Shown here: positions 29,892-40,335 of the stretch, in pieces
How the letters are laid out: the number at the start of each line of letters is the position of its first letter
Numbering within the stretch: the first letter of the stretch is position 1
Origin: Candidatus Liberibacter africanus PTSAPSY
GTDB lineage: Bacteria > Pseudomonadota > Alphaproteobacteria > Rhizobiales > Rhizobiaceae
NCBI RefSeq assembly: GCF_001021085.1
Contig: NZ_CP004021.1
Location: 1-64,000 of the forward strand
Length of the DNA: 64,000 nucleotides
Direction of reading: 5' to 3'
Notes under the pieces: generated by a model
The model's input: the letters and a program-made list of their open reading frames with translations, nothing else
Databases searched by the model: none
What the model was told of the DNA's origin: nothing
Program-made: the position numbers and the translations under genes

Positions 29892-30359
29892 CTACGATGA
29901 CTTATCAACCAAAGTCTTTTTATTAATTTTATTGTTCATCCAATCTTCATACGTAATCACATAGATATTTTCTGCTTCATACCTACCTCGCAAACGTGGG
30001 ATACGATAGCGAACCCCTCCTAAAGAAGTAAGCATACGGTGTTGAGGATAATCATCATCAGGAATACGATGGATAACTGCTTGACAACACAATTGATCCC
30101 AAGGATAACTGTAGATCTTCTGTAATAATTCTCGACTAAGCCATGATTTACTTACAGATGCGCCTGATAATTCTATTACACGAGATGTGGGACAATAATT
30201 GTGGTATATAACACCCGCTATGAGTGTCGCTTTTTTCAAGACTCCCATAGAAACAAATCGGTCCCAACCATTAAAACAATTATGGATACGCTTTGCAACA
30301 AAATCTGCGATTAACTTATTAATTTCTGGCTTATTATGCCCACCCCAAATAATTGTCAT
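29892..30359 (-). CDS. Phage GNAT-like internal virion protein
   Basis: The 155 aa protein has a GNAT-like fold pattern: ATLIAGVIYHNYCP, WLSRELLQKIYSYPWDQL and a final RYRIPRLRGRYEAENIYV. This matches the T7 gp13/rhizobial podophage acetyltransferase-like virion protein. The acetyl-CoA P-loop is not obvious, so enzymatic activity is uncertain. It lies 14 bp before the end of the upstream large virion gene on the same strand, so they are co-transcribed. Confidence 0.7.
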   Translation of the reverse strand: MTIIWGGHNKPEINKLIADFVAKRIHNCFNGWDRFVSMGVLKKATLIAGVIYHNYCPTSRVIELSGASVSKSWLSRELLQKIYSYPWDQLCCQAVIHRIPDDDYPQHRMLTSLGGVRYRIPRLRGRYEAENIYVITYEDWMNNKINKKTLVDKSS

Positions 30360-30373
30360 TTTGTTATATATCC

Positions 30374-31977
30374 TTATTCAACTAAAAGTTTTGCGTTATT
30401 AATTTGAATATCATTTATAAATTTTCCAGAAGAAATCATAACACAACCGACTGCTAGAAAATTTCCATAAGCCACGACATTTTGACAAAAATTAAATAGT
30501 TGCTTTTTTTTTATCGATACGTTATCTGTCCATTTTACCTCATCCCATAAAGAATTATCCCATATGCCATTACTCATAGAACCATTATTAAAAGTTTCTT
30601 TTGAGAAATTCGGATAACTATAATCATAATCAGCACGAGAAAATAATTTAAGATGAGGACGTTGATAGGCACGAAGAGAGATATGCGCAACACAAGCTTT
30701 TTTTTTAAATCCCAGACGAGGATCAACTTCATGAAAAGACGAAAGATACACAGCAGTAAAAGGCTGATTATTATCTGAACCTGAAATATCCCCTTGCCAA
30801 AAATTTCCTTCATAATCACCAAAAAAGAGATTTTCATTCGAAACAACATATGATTGAGCAAACCAATTATAGAAACTAGCCCAGAGATTATTGTGCTCTA
30901 CATTCATAACGAATGTTTTGTCGGATAAAAGAGAGTTTTGGGGGAAACTAATCAATAACATATTGCGTTTTTCCCATAAGGTCATCGACCATCCTGTTGG
31001 AGCCACCATCACTGCTTGTTCCCATTCTTCTTGTATAGGCCAAGACAAAGGTAAATTATTTTTATCTTCTTGTAAGAAGATATTTTTCATCGAAATCAAA
31101 CCATTTTTTGTTGCAATCAATACATCGTTTTTAACAAAGACGATGGCCTTTTTCCCCAATGGACGCCCAATATGATAAATTGCTTTAAGAAAAAAAGAAG
31201 ACTCTACATCAGGATCATCCCCCCCATAAACAGCGACTTCCCCAAGATTAGATAAGAAAACGCATAGTGTAGATAAACCATCACTACTTTCATTTGAGAA
31301 GGAAAATCCCGCAAGCAACGCTCCCCCTGCTTGCATTATTCCTCCTAAAGGAAATACTTTAGCAACGCCACCCAAAGATTTAGCCGGTAGATACCATGCA
31401 TCCATACTGTCTGAAGCGATATACCATTGACGATTTTTGAAAAAGCCATCCATATGAAAAATATGTGAGATTATTTTCGTTGTATCCATTGCATATTATT
31501 TTAGGATGATCCGACATCCATTCATTTCCATCATAAACTTGGCGTTCATCTTGACCATTCAATGCAATCAAAAAAGTTTTATCTGGAGTTGTATACTGAA
31601 ACGTCATCCATTCACCAGATTTCATGTTCGAGACACATACAGTTTCTGAATGCATGAGAGAAGAATTTGTCACATCATATATTTCTCTGTGATTGGCTAG
31701 AAATACTCTTTGTTGCGTGCTACTTTTATATGAAAAAGCAGAAGTAATACCACTATTGTAACTCAGTTTACATATTTTTCTACATCCTCCACGTATAATT
31801 GGACCTTTTGTAGCAGGCCAAAAATTACGCAAAATACCAAATACATTGTCTTGTAATTGTTGTTTTTCAATGAGAAAGTATAAAAACTTTTCATTTCCCG
31901 AAGAAAAATTCTCTATCGCAATATTATTACTTGAATCAGAGTATTGATTTTCAAGGGAACAAGACATTCTATCCTCC
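30374..31977 (-). pseudogene. Large phage virion protein broken by a frameshift
   Basis: The 5' part (31977-31380) starts MSCSLENQYSDSS after CGGAGGATAGA and reads to MTFQYTTPDKTFLIALNGQD and EWMSDHPKI. There the frame must change: the continuation AMDTTKIISHIFHMDGFFKN is in another frame, and the rest (to 30374) includes DAWYLPAKSLGG, LGEVAVYGGDDPD and IYHIGRPLGKK. Together they match one large structural protein of rhizobial podophages, which carries the same segments in one frame. The shift lies at about 31485-31500 in AAAATAATATGC. About 530 codons in total. Confidence 0.75.
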
Positions 31978-32254
31978 GAGGATTTTTTCCATAGCAAGAG
32001 CGGAATCAAATTCTCGCAAATAATCAGCAAAACTTAATCCTTGTACACGACGCCAACGCCAAACAACGTCAAATTATAAATCCGAAGAAAAATTCTCTAT
32101 CGTAATATTATTACTTGAATCAGAGTATTGATTTTCAAGGGAATAAGACATTCTATCCTCCGAGGATTTTTTCCATGGCAAGAGCGGAATCAAATTCTCG
32201 CAAATAATCAGCAAAACTTAATCCTTGTGCACGACGCCAACGCCAAACAACGTC
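31900..32254 (-). repeat. Tandem duplication (184 bp) across two phage genes
   Basis: Positions 31900-32070 are repeated at 32084-32254 with few changes. Each copy holds the end of the 193 aa gene and the start of the large virion gene. The first copy provides the large gene's true start. The second provides the 193 aa gene's true end. The extra gene ends between them are dead. Confidence 0.92.
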
Positions 32255-32734
32255 TTTGATCAGCAAATATGCCGGAAGTAGCGTACTATCATCATCTGTA
32301 GTGATACTATTTTTTTCTTCTTTATTACGTCCGATTATCCAATGTTTAGAAAAATACCGAAAAGTAACCGGCGAATTAAAAGAAAAATGTATCTTCTGAC
32401 GATCAATCCAATACCAAGGGATATTAGAAAAATTTTTAACAACTTCCCAATCGGCAATATTCATTACTGGACGCCCTAAAGAAAGATCTGGCATTATTAT
32501 TGCACTTCCCAGAAGGGGTCTTTGATAATCTTGAGGAAGAGGATATGGAAAATTCTGTATTTTTACTTCACGCAATAAATGTGGCCAATCAACTTTTAAA
32601 CAAATTTCCTCACCAGATTGTTGCAATAATGATACAAGAAGAGCTGTATTTTCATCTTGATTTTGATAAATTTTTTCAAATTTAGATAATCCTATTAAAT
32701 CACAAATAGTATTTAAGATTGTTAATATATTCAT
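32153..32734 (-). CDS. Phage head-tail connector or tail-tube-like protein
   Basis: The 193 aa protein has a helical N-terminus (QQSGEEICLKVDWPHLLREV), a middle with SFNSPVTFRYFSKHWI and a C-terminus with VVWRWRRAQGLSFADYLREF. Rhizobial podophages have this protein between the adaptor and the large virion protein, resembling the tail-tube A role of T7-like phages. It overlaps the preceding gene by 4 bp. The last ~55 codons are duplicated just downstream. The name is by position and recalled resemblance. Confidence 0.65.
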   Translation of the reverse strand: MNILTILNTICDLIGLSKFEKIYQNQDENTALLVSLLQQSGEEICLKVDWPHLLREVKIQNFPYPLPQDYQRPLLGSAIIMPDLSLGRPVMNIADWEVVKNFSNIPWYWIDRQKIHFSFNSPVTFRYFSKHWIIGRNKEEKNSITTDDDSTLLPAYLLIKDVVWRWRRAQGLSFADYLREFDSALAMEKILGG

Positions 32735-33306
32735 GGAGTTAATCTACCACGATTTAACGTAGTATCAGCCCAACGTAAACGAGTATCATTTTGCTGTAAT
32801 TTTTTGATAGACTGCTGGAACAAAGAACCCGCAGTAGCAGCTTTATCAATTTTTTGTTCCCATAAAGCAATTTCTTCTACCAAACCATAGAGATAAAGAT
32901 CTGGAGCTCTATGTAATAACCAATTGACAGGATTATTTTCTGTCAAAGGTGGAATGCAGGAATAATAATATAGCACAACATCCTCAGACACAGCAGGCAA
33001 AACGCAAATTGAATCTGCGGTAATGATGTATCCTTTTTGCTTTTTCAATGAAATACTCAAAGGAAGATGATCTAATTTATTTCCCTTATTATCATGAAGA
33101 AAACGAATTTCTATATAATCATCTGGCAGTGTAACCGATCCTTCCACGAGAGAAAGAAATGCCTTTTTTTCCATTTCACGCAAACGCAATTCACGATTGA
33201 TTTTTACCTCTATTCTATGCAGAAAATCCTTAAAAAGATACGTAAATCCTCTTTTTTCTGAATAATGACTCACATCAATTAATAAAGAAGAATAATCTTT
33301 TGCCAT
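32731..33306 (-). CDS. Phage adaptor-like structural protein
   Basis: Starts at MAKDYSSLLIDVSHYSEKRG with GGAGGGA 8 nt upstream, giving 191 aa. The ATG shares one base with the upstream stop (TAATG), a coupled arrangement. It contains EGSVTLPDDYIEIRFLH and LLHRAPDLYLYGLVEEIALW, typical of phage head-tail adaptor proteins of the P22 gp4/rhizobial podophage type. The family assignment is tentative, but the position after the capsid gene is right. Confidence 0.7.
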   Translation of the reverse strand: MAKDYSSLLIDVSHYSEKRGFTYLFKDFLHRIEVKINRELRLREMEKKAFLSLVEGSVTLPDDYIEIRFLHDNKGNKLDHLPLSISLKKQKGYIITADSICVLPAVSEDVVLYYYSCIPPLTENNPVNWLLHRAPDLYLYGLVEEIALWEQKIDKAATAGSLFQQSIKKLQQNDTRLRWADTTLNRGRLTP

Positions 33307-33626
33307 TATACATATCCCTCCGAAGTACGCCAAGAAGCGTTATCTTTGTTATTAAGCCACTTACTGACCCAAACATCATCTCCTTCAGTATGAGCTTGAA
33401 GGAGATGAGAATTTTTTAAAATATTTAAAGGTATGCTCGCTATTCTTTGCCAATCCTTATTTTGTTTCTTAGTAGCTATTGCACAAGCCTGATTCATTTC
33501 CATAATTTTGGATACAGGATAGTCGATTCGATATACACCTTGTTGATTATCTGATGCATGCCAAATTGTTCTTCCAGTTTCTGGATCATAATTTATTAAT
33601 TTCCACGAACCATCATAGATATCCAT
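33306..33626 (-). CDS. Small phage virion-associated protein
   Basis: Starts at MDIYDGSWKLINYDPETGRT with AGAGGT upstream, giving 106 aa. The segments KDWQRIASIPLNILKNSHLL and WVSKWLNNKDNASWRTSEGY match a conserved short protein found between capsid and adaptor genes in rhizobial podophages. Function is unknown. Confidence 0.65.
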   Translation of the reverse strand: MDIYDGSWKLINYDPETGRTIWHASDNQQGVYRIDYPVSKIMEMNQACAIATKKQNKDWQRIASIPLNILKNSHLLQAHTEGDDVWVSKWLNNKDNASWRTSEGYV

Positions 33627-33639
33627 TTTGACCTCTTTT

Positions 33640-34636
33640 CTAAGTTGTTTTTGATAGCCCAAATAAATCAGCTACTACCCCTATAGCTTTTTCATTTTTA
33701 ATTTTTAGGGTTCCCTCTCCGATCAGCACACCTTTATTGGCATCTCCATTTTTAGAAATATTTTTATCCTCGTGGATTGGACGCAACCATAAAAACTCCA
33801 ACATATTGGGATCAATGAGAAAAGCATTTCGCGCAGTCTCTACATTGCTTGCCATAACCCGATTAGGATGTACCATGACCTTCCCAAATGGCCCATCATA
33901 TATATCAGCGGTTGCAACAATAGTATTATTATGACCTTTACCAGATGCAGAATAGCGAAAAGATGCAACATTGGGATCAGACATAAATCGAACAAATTCA
34001 CTTTTCACATAAGGTGAAACGATAATATGGCGAAAGTTAGCTCCATTTTGATATCCTTCTTGCATAACTTCATCAAGAAGTTGTTTAGAGAAAGATCTTT
34101 GTGCACCATCCTTAGCTTTTTTAGTCATGCCAGTTACAGAATCATATCCTCCCGAACTTCCCCCTGTTCCCCTTCTAGCATTTGTTTTGATCCAACTACT
34201 CAAAGAAACCATTTTACGTGGTGATGTTTTTTCAGATCCTTGTGAACTAACGATTGCAAATTCAATATCTTTCCGAATTTCTAATGCTTTTTTTTAATTT
34301 TTGCTCCTTATATTTTAAGAGGTGTCCAGCATCATCAACAGCTTCTTGAGTTCCCGAAATAATCCAACTTTTACGCATAATCTGCGTATAATTCCCCATC
34401 CTTTCAGGAGCAGTAATTGATTAGAAACTGTATTCATCTCCTTCTAATTGTGCGTTAATCCCTGGAGAATTAAGATCATCTACAATCCATTCTGGATGTA
34501 TCGAGTGTGTGGTTCCTTTTTTAATCATCGAATAAATAGGAGTATCTTCTGGTGTAATGCGCGATACAACATCAGACAAAGATTCTTTATTAGAAGAAGA
34601 AGTAGTAGTAACAAATGTATTATTAACTATAGTCAT
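33640..34636 (-). pseudogene. Major capsid protein (SU10/DUF5309-like), disrupted
   Basis: The N-terminal part starts MTIVNNTFVTTTSSSN at 34636 and includes RITPEDTPIYSMIKKGTTHS and an EGDEYSF end. A TAA follows at 34421-34423. The same frame then continues ITAPERMGNYTQIMRKSW to QKLKK. A run of eight A near 34294 shifts the frame, and the protein resumes ALEIRKDIEFAIVSSQGSEK and goes on to GEGTLKIKNEKAIGVVADLF. The whole is one DUF5309-type capsid gene of about 330 codons with one nonsense and one frameshift mutation. A functional capsid cannot be made without suppression. Confidence 0.8.
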
Positions 34637-34788
34637 AATATAAAATTTTCCTTTAATTAGTATAAATTTTTTATAAATTGTATAATATTTTATTAGCAAA
34701 ATAATATGAGAAGATTTATGCATTAAAAAAATGCTTATATACCAGATAAAGTTGGAAAATATGCGATATTTATTCTAAGTAATTATTT

Positions 34789-35865
34789 TTATAGAAAATC
34801 TACTGCTAAAGCATCTTCGAAAGATCCAGTTTGAGACAATTTTTGTATTGCTTTTTCTTGCGAAACTATTCGGTGATGATTATTGTTTCTAGCTTTATTC
34901 GTAATATTAACAGCAGGTTTATGGCGTATTTTATGATAAGCATCTTCAGATAATTTTTGAGCTTTCCATCCTATTTGGGCATAATAAGCCAACGAAAGTA
35001 ATCGATGATCTGCAATATTTTTCATTTCCTCTTCTTGAAATCCCAGAATATTTCCTATTTTGAACACATTTTTAAAAAAATCCTGTCGTTGTGCTGGATC
35101 TTTTGTTTGGGGAAAAATATTTTCTAATTTTTGATTTTCATCCTCTAATTTTTTTTCTATAATTTCTGAACCCAATTCCTTAGCAAGATTATCCGGATTT
35201 CGCCCTGCTTCGACAAAATGATTAATGATATCCAAGGCATTTTTTCGCAGATTTCGTATACGATGATACGTTTCCGAATCTGTTTTTTCTAAAATAGGAT
35301 CAGGCTCATCTGGAATATGATGATTGATTAATTGTGCTAATGCTTTAGAACTATGTGCCAAAATTTGTGCTTGATTTTGTACGTTTTTTTTCTGTTCCCA
35401 AATATCTTGTTGTTGTGAAAGGTATTCTTTATGTCGGCTATACCCATCTTTGAGCTCAGAGATTGTGATTTTTTCACCATTATCAAGAGATATTTCATTT
35501 AAATCATTAATATTTTGGCTATTCTCATGTGAATTTTCTTGTTTTATCTCTGTCTTTAATTGATTCTCTAATTGTAGGTTAACTTTCTCATCAACATCAT
35601 TTTTGTCAAATTCATCCGTATCAACAGAATATCTTATATTTTTTTCCTGTTGTTTTTGGTTTAGTCTATCCGATCCATAAATACGTTTATCTTTTCGAGG
35701 ATATGAAACGTGCTCATGATCATTTTTGCTTATGATAGTATCATCTAACTCTTTATTGATACCCTGTAATATTTGGGAAGAATTATTTGCAAAGTTCCAA
35801 GGTTTTGTCTGTAATTGATTATGTGTCAATTCGATATCAGCAAACGAATTATCCGAGTTTATCAT
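34789..35865 (-). CDS. Phage scaffolding-like protein
   Basis: The 358 aa protein is charged and helical, without transmembrane segments. The first half is low-complexity and rich in Asn, Asp, Glu and Gln. The second half includes ERKLEDENQKLENI-like and GFQEEEMKNIADHRLLSLAY segments. Phage scaffold proteins have this composition and lie between portal and capsid genes, as here. It would guide procapsid assembly. I saw no protease domain. Confidence 0.7.
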   Translation of the reverse strand: MINSDNSFADIELTHNQLQTKPWNFANNSSQILQGINKELDDTIISKNDHEHVSYPRKDKRIYGSDRLNQKQQEKNIRYSVDTDEFDKNDVDEKVNLQLENQLKTEIKQENSHENSQNINDLNEISLDNGEKITISELKDGYSRHKEYLSQQQDIWEQKKNVQNQAQILAHSSKALAQLINHHIPDEPDPILEKTDSETYHRIRNLRKNALDIINHFVEAGRNPDNLAKELGSEIIEKKLEDENQKLENIFPQTKDPAQRQDFFKNVFKIGNILGFQEEEMKNIADHRLLSLAYYAQIGWKAQKLSEDAYHKIRHKPAVNITNKARNNNHHRIVSQEKAIQKLSQTGSFEDALAVDFL

Positions 35866-35960
35866 AGAATAATTTCCTTCGTAAAATATTGATTTAAAGA
35901 ATAATAAAATGATTTTTTTAAAAGAATGGACTATTTAATAAAATTATATTCTAAGTAATT

Positions 35961-37892
35961 TTAATCCTGGCAAGACTTGCTACAACTGCAATTTTTCTTT
36001 TTTTCTAGTAAATATTCTGCTTCCAATTTTTGTCTTTTTAAGTCTATTTCCGCCTGTATTTTTACTCGCTTTAATTCCATATCTGCTTGTAAACGATTAT
36101 AAGAAAGAACTTGTTCAAATTGTAAATTTTGAATTTTTTCATCGTTAGAATCAGCAGTAAAAGGTTTTTCTAAATCCGGTTTGTTAAAGTACTCATTAAC
36201 ATTTTGTACTCCGATCGCTTCAGCAAGACATGCAATACCATTATATAAGTTAGCAGCAGATACAAAAGGATTGTTGATCCCAAATGTTGCCATAATTTCT
36301 TTTTGGAGAGATAAGAGATGTGAGACCATCATAATATCTTTCTCACGATTTCCTGATCCTAAGCCTATATTGACCTTTGCATCCATGTCTGCATTCCAAT
36401 ATCGAGGATCAAATGAAACCCATTGATCACGGAGTCTGACCATTCTGACCTTATCTTGATGCTGAATAATCAACCGCAACAACCCTCGGAAGAGCATTTC
36501 TAATCCTTGCGCTAATGTACGCACAATAAGCTCTACTTGCCCTATACTACTTTGTTCTATCAAAGATGTAGCAGTCGCAGTCATATTCTTCAATATTTCT
36601 GGAGATAATCCAGAAGAGACATTCGAAATACCCGTACGATCTACTAATTCTTGATCTAAATAATGCAACATTGAAAAAGATTTATCTGCGATCATTGGCA
36701 CACTATGGATGCCCAATACACTACGAACATCCATTCCTGGTGCGACTCGAATAGGCTTTCCAAATTGTGGATTGAGTACACTTTCTGGATCAACAATTGC
36801 TCCTTCTTGAACAATTGTTTGTGGTTGATTTTGCCAGTAAAGATTATCTAGTGTCTGCCGTAATAAAACAGTTTTTATTTTTTGAATTTCGATAATAGAT
36901 TCCGATAAACTTTCACCAACAAAACAATGTGGCGCACGGATAGCGCGCAAACATGTAAAAGGTACTTCATCCCATTCTTCATTAACAAGAATATTATCCT
37001 GTCCTGTGCCACCCGCCATGATCACTCGACGCAATTCTGCAATTCCATCGTCATCATAATCAATAGTGACATATAATTCATAGTATTCAATCACTTCAAG
37101 AGCTTTATCAGCATTATGACATTGTTGGAATTGCCATATATTTTCAGTATTGCTTGAAAATGCCGCAGGTAAACTATTAATATGTTGGCGGTCATATCCC
37201 ATAGAAATAAGATCAGAACGTGTAAGATATAATTTACGCCCAACAATAGGACTTTTTTCAATATCAACTGCGCTAGGATGAATGAGGAATTCATCAGGTG
37301 GAACAGCATCAATACACACTTTTCCTTGAGAATATTTACGCCTAATACGAATATCGTGAACCTTTTCTCCTTCATCTTCTCTTTGAGAGTGTTCTAAAAC
37401 CTCTATATCAGGATCTTTTATTAACGTAATAAAAGACTGCTCATCAAGACCAGTATGTAAAGTTGTCGTGCACAGTTCTTGCAATTCATATCGCCAAGTT
37501 AAAATACCGATTCCGGACAATAAAGCATCATAGATAGCATTTTCAACGGAATCACGTCCTTTTGCTTCTGGAAAGATGATATGATTAACATAATCACTTG
37601 CAGCACTAGCCATTTTTTCGTCTCCTTGTCGTATAGGAGAATACTCAACAAATTTATGTCCATTCAGAAGTACTCTACAAACAGAAGGCATAATTTTACG
37701 AATTGCAGCACGCAAATCACACGATACAACAGAAGAATGGCCTGCAACAGAAGTCACATCCCGCATAATTCCATTATAATACTCTTGTGAACGAATATAG
37801 GATTGTTGTCTTTCTGCCAGCATTTTTTCTGCATCAGCAATAAGATGCGATATTTTATTTGAAAAATTTATTTTTGGATCATAACTGCTCAT
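35961..37892 (-). CDS. Phage portal protein (P22-like podophage type)
   Basis: The 643 aa protein matches portal proteins of P22-like/rhizobial podophages: IRKIMPSVCRVLLNG, SVENAIYDALLSGIGILTWR, VDAVPPDEFLIHP-like, ECFVGESLSESI-like and TALRQTLDNLYWQN-like segments, and a C-terminal charged helix (ADMELKRVKIQAEIDLKRQK). The portal forms the dodecameric DNA channel at one capsid vertex and docks the terminase. The gene is intact. It is followed by scaffold and capsid in the normal order. Confidence 0.85.
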   Translation of the reverse strand: MSSYDPKINFSNKISHLIADAEKMLAERQQSYIRSQEYYNGIMRDVTSVAGHSSVVSCDLRAAIRKIMPSVCRVLLNGHKFVEYSPIRQGDEKMASAASDYVNHIIFPEAKGRDSVENAIYDALLSGIGILTWRYELQELCTTTLHTGLDEQSFITLIKDPDIEVLEHSQREDEGEKVHDIRIRRKYSQGKVCIDAVPPDEFLIHPSAVDIEKSPIVGRKLYLTRSDLISMGYDRQHINSLPAAFSSNTENIWQFQQCHNADKALEVIEYYELYVTIDYDDDGIAELRRVIMAGGTGQDNILVNEEWDEVPFTCLRAIRAPHCFVGESLSESIIEIQKIKTVLLRQTLDNLYWQNQPQTIVQEGAIVDPESVLNPQFGKPIRVAPGMDVRSVLGIHSVPMIADKSFSMLHYLDQELVDRTGISNVSSGLSPEILKNMTATATSLIEQSSIGQVELIVRTLAQGLEMLFRGLLRLIIQHQDKVRMVRLRDQWVSFDPRYWNADMDAKVNIGLGSGNREKDIMMVSHLLSLQKEIMATFGINNPFVSAANLYNGIACLAEAIGVQNVNEYFNKPDLEKPFTADSNDEKIQNLQFEQVLSYNRLQADMELKRVKIQAEIDLKRQKLEAEYLLEKKKNCSCSKSCQD

Positions 37893-38071
37893 TGACCGTG
37901 AACTTCTTATTTAAATTATGAAATTAAAAAAAAATATTTTTAAAAATGAAATGAAAAAATATCAAATTTTAAAATTAAGGAATGCTTTAAATGCTATTTT
38001 TTGTTCTATAAGAAAGCACTGTTTAAATATGTATAGCCATGATATTTCATCATATTTTCAAATATGAAATG

Positions 38072-39439
38072 TCATATCACTTTTCTTGGAACATATTTCC
38101 AGGAAGAATGTTTCGGCTTGGAAACAGCGAAACGTTTCATCATCAACGCATATCGGCTAGCACATATGAGATCATCTTTTTCTTTGATGACACGTCCATC
38201 ACGGCGATGGTATTGACGAAATTCATCCAACCATTCTTGACATTCTGCAAATACCTTCCAACGCCCCGATCGCATACGATCTAACATATCTGATATCCCT
38301 GCTTCAACGCCATTACTTCCATCATCAAATGTTGCCCATTCTGGCAACATTTTCATACCTTGTTGACGATATTGCACTGCTAATTGTTCACCTGAGCCTT
38401 TATCATGCTGCAGTCCATCATGAGGCCAAGCCCAAGGAAACCAATTTCCCCAAGATTTCAATGATGCTGCATGAAATATCGGGGTTTGCTCTCGACATCG
38501 ATAATTTTTAACGACGTATATAGTATCCGAATCCCGATTCCAGACAAGATGTACAGCAGCAAAAGGATGATGCCATCCAAAATCCATACCTCCTATTTGC
38601 ACCCAATGTTCTGGAATCTCAAAAGAATTGGTGACAATATCTTCCTCTACAATAGGGAAAATACGTCCAGATCCCAAGATAGGTTCTCCACTTGTTCTAG
38701 CCTTCCTTTCATGAAGAGGATAACTATTAATAATTCTTCTTTTTTCTTTCTCATCATAATGGGGCGTTTCATCAATAGTCATGCGGATAACTTGTCGATC
38801 TTGTGAAGAAGATGAGAGATAATGCTCAATAATATTAGATCGTCCTTTTAAGGGTGTTAGTGTTAGAGCAACCAATCCTTGTGTTGCATTAACACGCGTA
38901 AGTCCTTCAAAATATACATCTTCTGGTGGCTCCTCATCGAACCATACATAATTAACGGTATTTGACTGCCATTTATCTCTACCCTGTTCATATGCTTTCA
39001 ATAATAAAACCGATACTCCTCCAGATATATGTCTAACAGTTACCGTATTACATGCCCCTGCAACATTTGAACGCCGTGTTAAATTAAGGATATTACTTGC
39101 AGGAATCATGCCACTTCCCTGTTGATCTGGAGACATAGGCTCTCCTAATAAGAGACGTTGAATACCATCTCGTGTTAATTCATATGATACAGAACCCGCC
39201 ACCATTACGATTTGTTGTAAAAAACGATGCCCTACCCACCATGAAGGATAACAACCTGTTAGATGCATTGCAGCTTCAGCAGCACCAGCCAAAGTTTTTC
39301 CGAGTTGATTTCCAGCCATGAAAAGACGTTCTCGTGCTATTTTCCCTATCTTATGAAAATCTTTTTGTTTTTCATAAGGGTTATAGAATTCAAGCCTACG
39401 AAAATTCCTTTGTTTTTTTAATTTTTGGAGCATAGCCAT
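38072..39439 (-). CDS. Phage terminase large subunit
   Basis: The packaging motor ATPase/nuclease. Motifs: Walker A AGNQLGKT (about 45-52 from the chosen start), Walker B YVWFDEEPPED, and a nuclease-domain segment IGGMDFGWHHPFAAVHLVWN. The C-terminus ends in KYVPRKVI. I take MAMLQKLKKQRN at 39439 as the likely start; the family begins near this point, but no strong ribosome site distinguishes it from alternatives. It overlaps the small-subunit gene by about 44 bp. The gene is intact. Confidence 0.88.
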   Translation of the reverse strand: MAMLQKLKKQRNFRRLEFYNPYEKQKDFHKIGKIARERLFMAGNQLGKTLAGAAEAAMHLTGCYPSWWVGHRFLQQIVMVAGSVSYELTRDGIQRLLLGEPMSPDQQGSGMIPASNILNLTRRSNVAGACNTVTVRHISGGVSVLLLKAYEQGRDKWQSNTVNYVWFDEEPPEDVYFEGLTRVNATQGLVALTLTPLKGRSNIIEHYLSSSSQDRQVIRMTIDETPHYDEKEKRRIINSYPLHERKARTSGEPILGSGRIFPIVEEDIVTNSFEIPEHWVQIGGMDFGWHHPFAAVHLVWNRDSDTIYVVKNYRCREQTPIFHAASLKSWGNWFPWAWPHDGLQHDKGSGEQLAVQYRQQGMKMLPEWATFDDGSNGVEAGISDMLDRMRSGRWKVFAECQEWLDEFRQYHRRDGRVIKEKDDLICASRYALMMKRFAVSKPKHSSWKYVPRKVI

Positions 39440-39782
39440 CTTTGTTTTTAGAATAATCCGAGAAAATCTGCAATTCTTCTTCGAGAGATCGAATGATTTC
39501 ACATAATTGTTCATCGGTTAATTGATCTCCATTTGATAATTCTTCTTTTTTTATATTTTCTTGTACTGCAATTTGAGAAATAAGACGCAAATATTGCTCT
39601 GGTTTTTCTTTGCGCAAATATTTTATGACTTTTCGTCCATATTTAGAGAAATCATTGATTAAGAGACTATGATATAAATGTTGTAGAGAAATTTCTTCTT
39701 GCAATGATTTGTTGAGGCAAGAATATTTTTTTCTATTGGCAATCGAGCGAGAGTTGACATCTAGCAAAATCTCCTGATACAC
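39396..39782 (-). CDS. Phage terminase small-subunit-like protein
   Basis: The 128 aa helical protein lies directly upstream of, and overlaps, the large terminase. The segment KVIKYLRKEKPEQYLRLISQ with DQLTDEQLCEIIRSLEEEL matches proteins at this position in rhizobial podophages. Small terminases recognise the packaging site, and a triple repeat lies immediately upstream (39886-40335). The role is inferred mainly from position. Confidence 0.65.
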   Translation of the reverse strand: MYQEILLDVNSRSIANRKKYSCLNKSLQEEISLQHLYHSLLINDFSKYGRKVIKYLRKEKPEQYLRLISQIAVQENIKKEELSNGDQLTDEQLCEIIRSLEEELQIFSDYSKNKDGYAPKIKKTKEFS

Positions 39783-39885
39783 GATTCACGAAAATCGATT
39801 TATTTTTTAAAATAAACATGAATCTACCCCCTCATCCATTTTTTCATAAAATAGATTCTTATCTACTTGTTAAATATGTATAGCA

Positions 39886-40335
39886 GCGTCACATAAGATC
39901 ACATTCACGAGTTTTAATATAAAAAATTCTGAACAGTAATTAACTTAGTTTTTTCTTTTCTAGATTTTTACACCTAATCATAAAATACATGAAATAATAT
40001 GCATCTAAAATAATATGCATCTAAAATGATTTTGATGTGATGCAAGCGTCACATAAGATCACATCCACGAATTTTGATATAAAATTCTGAGCAGCGATTA
40101 AATTAGTTGTTTTCTTTTCTATATTTTTACACCTAATCATAAAATACATGAAATAATATGCATCTAAAATGACTTTGATGTGATGCAAGGCAAGCGTCAC
40201 ATAAGATCACATCCACGAATTTTGATATAAAATTCTGAGCAGTAATTAACTTAGTTATTTTCTTTTCTAGATTTTTACATCTATCATAAAATACACGAAA
40301 TAATATGCATCTAAAATGACTTTGATGTGATGCAA
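39886..40335. repeat. Three tandem ~145 bp repeats upstream of terS
   Basis: Copies start at 39886, 40046 and 40194 with GCGTCACATAAGATCACAT and end with TTTGATGTGATGCAA. The first copy also has an internal repeat of AATAATATGCATCTAAAAT. Each ends with an inverted arrangement of TGCATC and GATGCA around AAAATGAYTTT. The units differ by scattered substitutions. A candidate phage packaging or replication site; no spacers of CRISPR type are present. Confidence 0.9.

Noticed and set aside
39886..40335. CRISPR array
   Set aside because: The units are ~145 bp with no short constant repeats separating unique spacers, and no cas genes are nearby.
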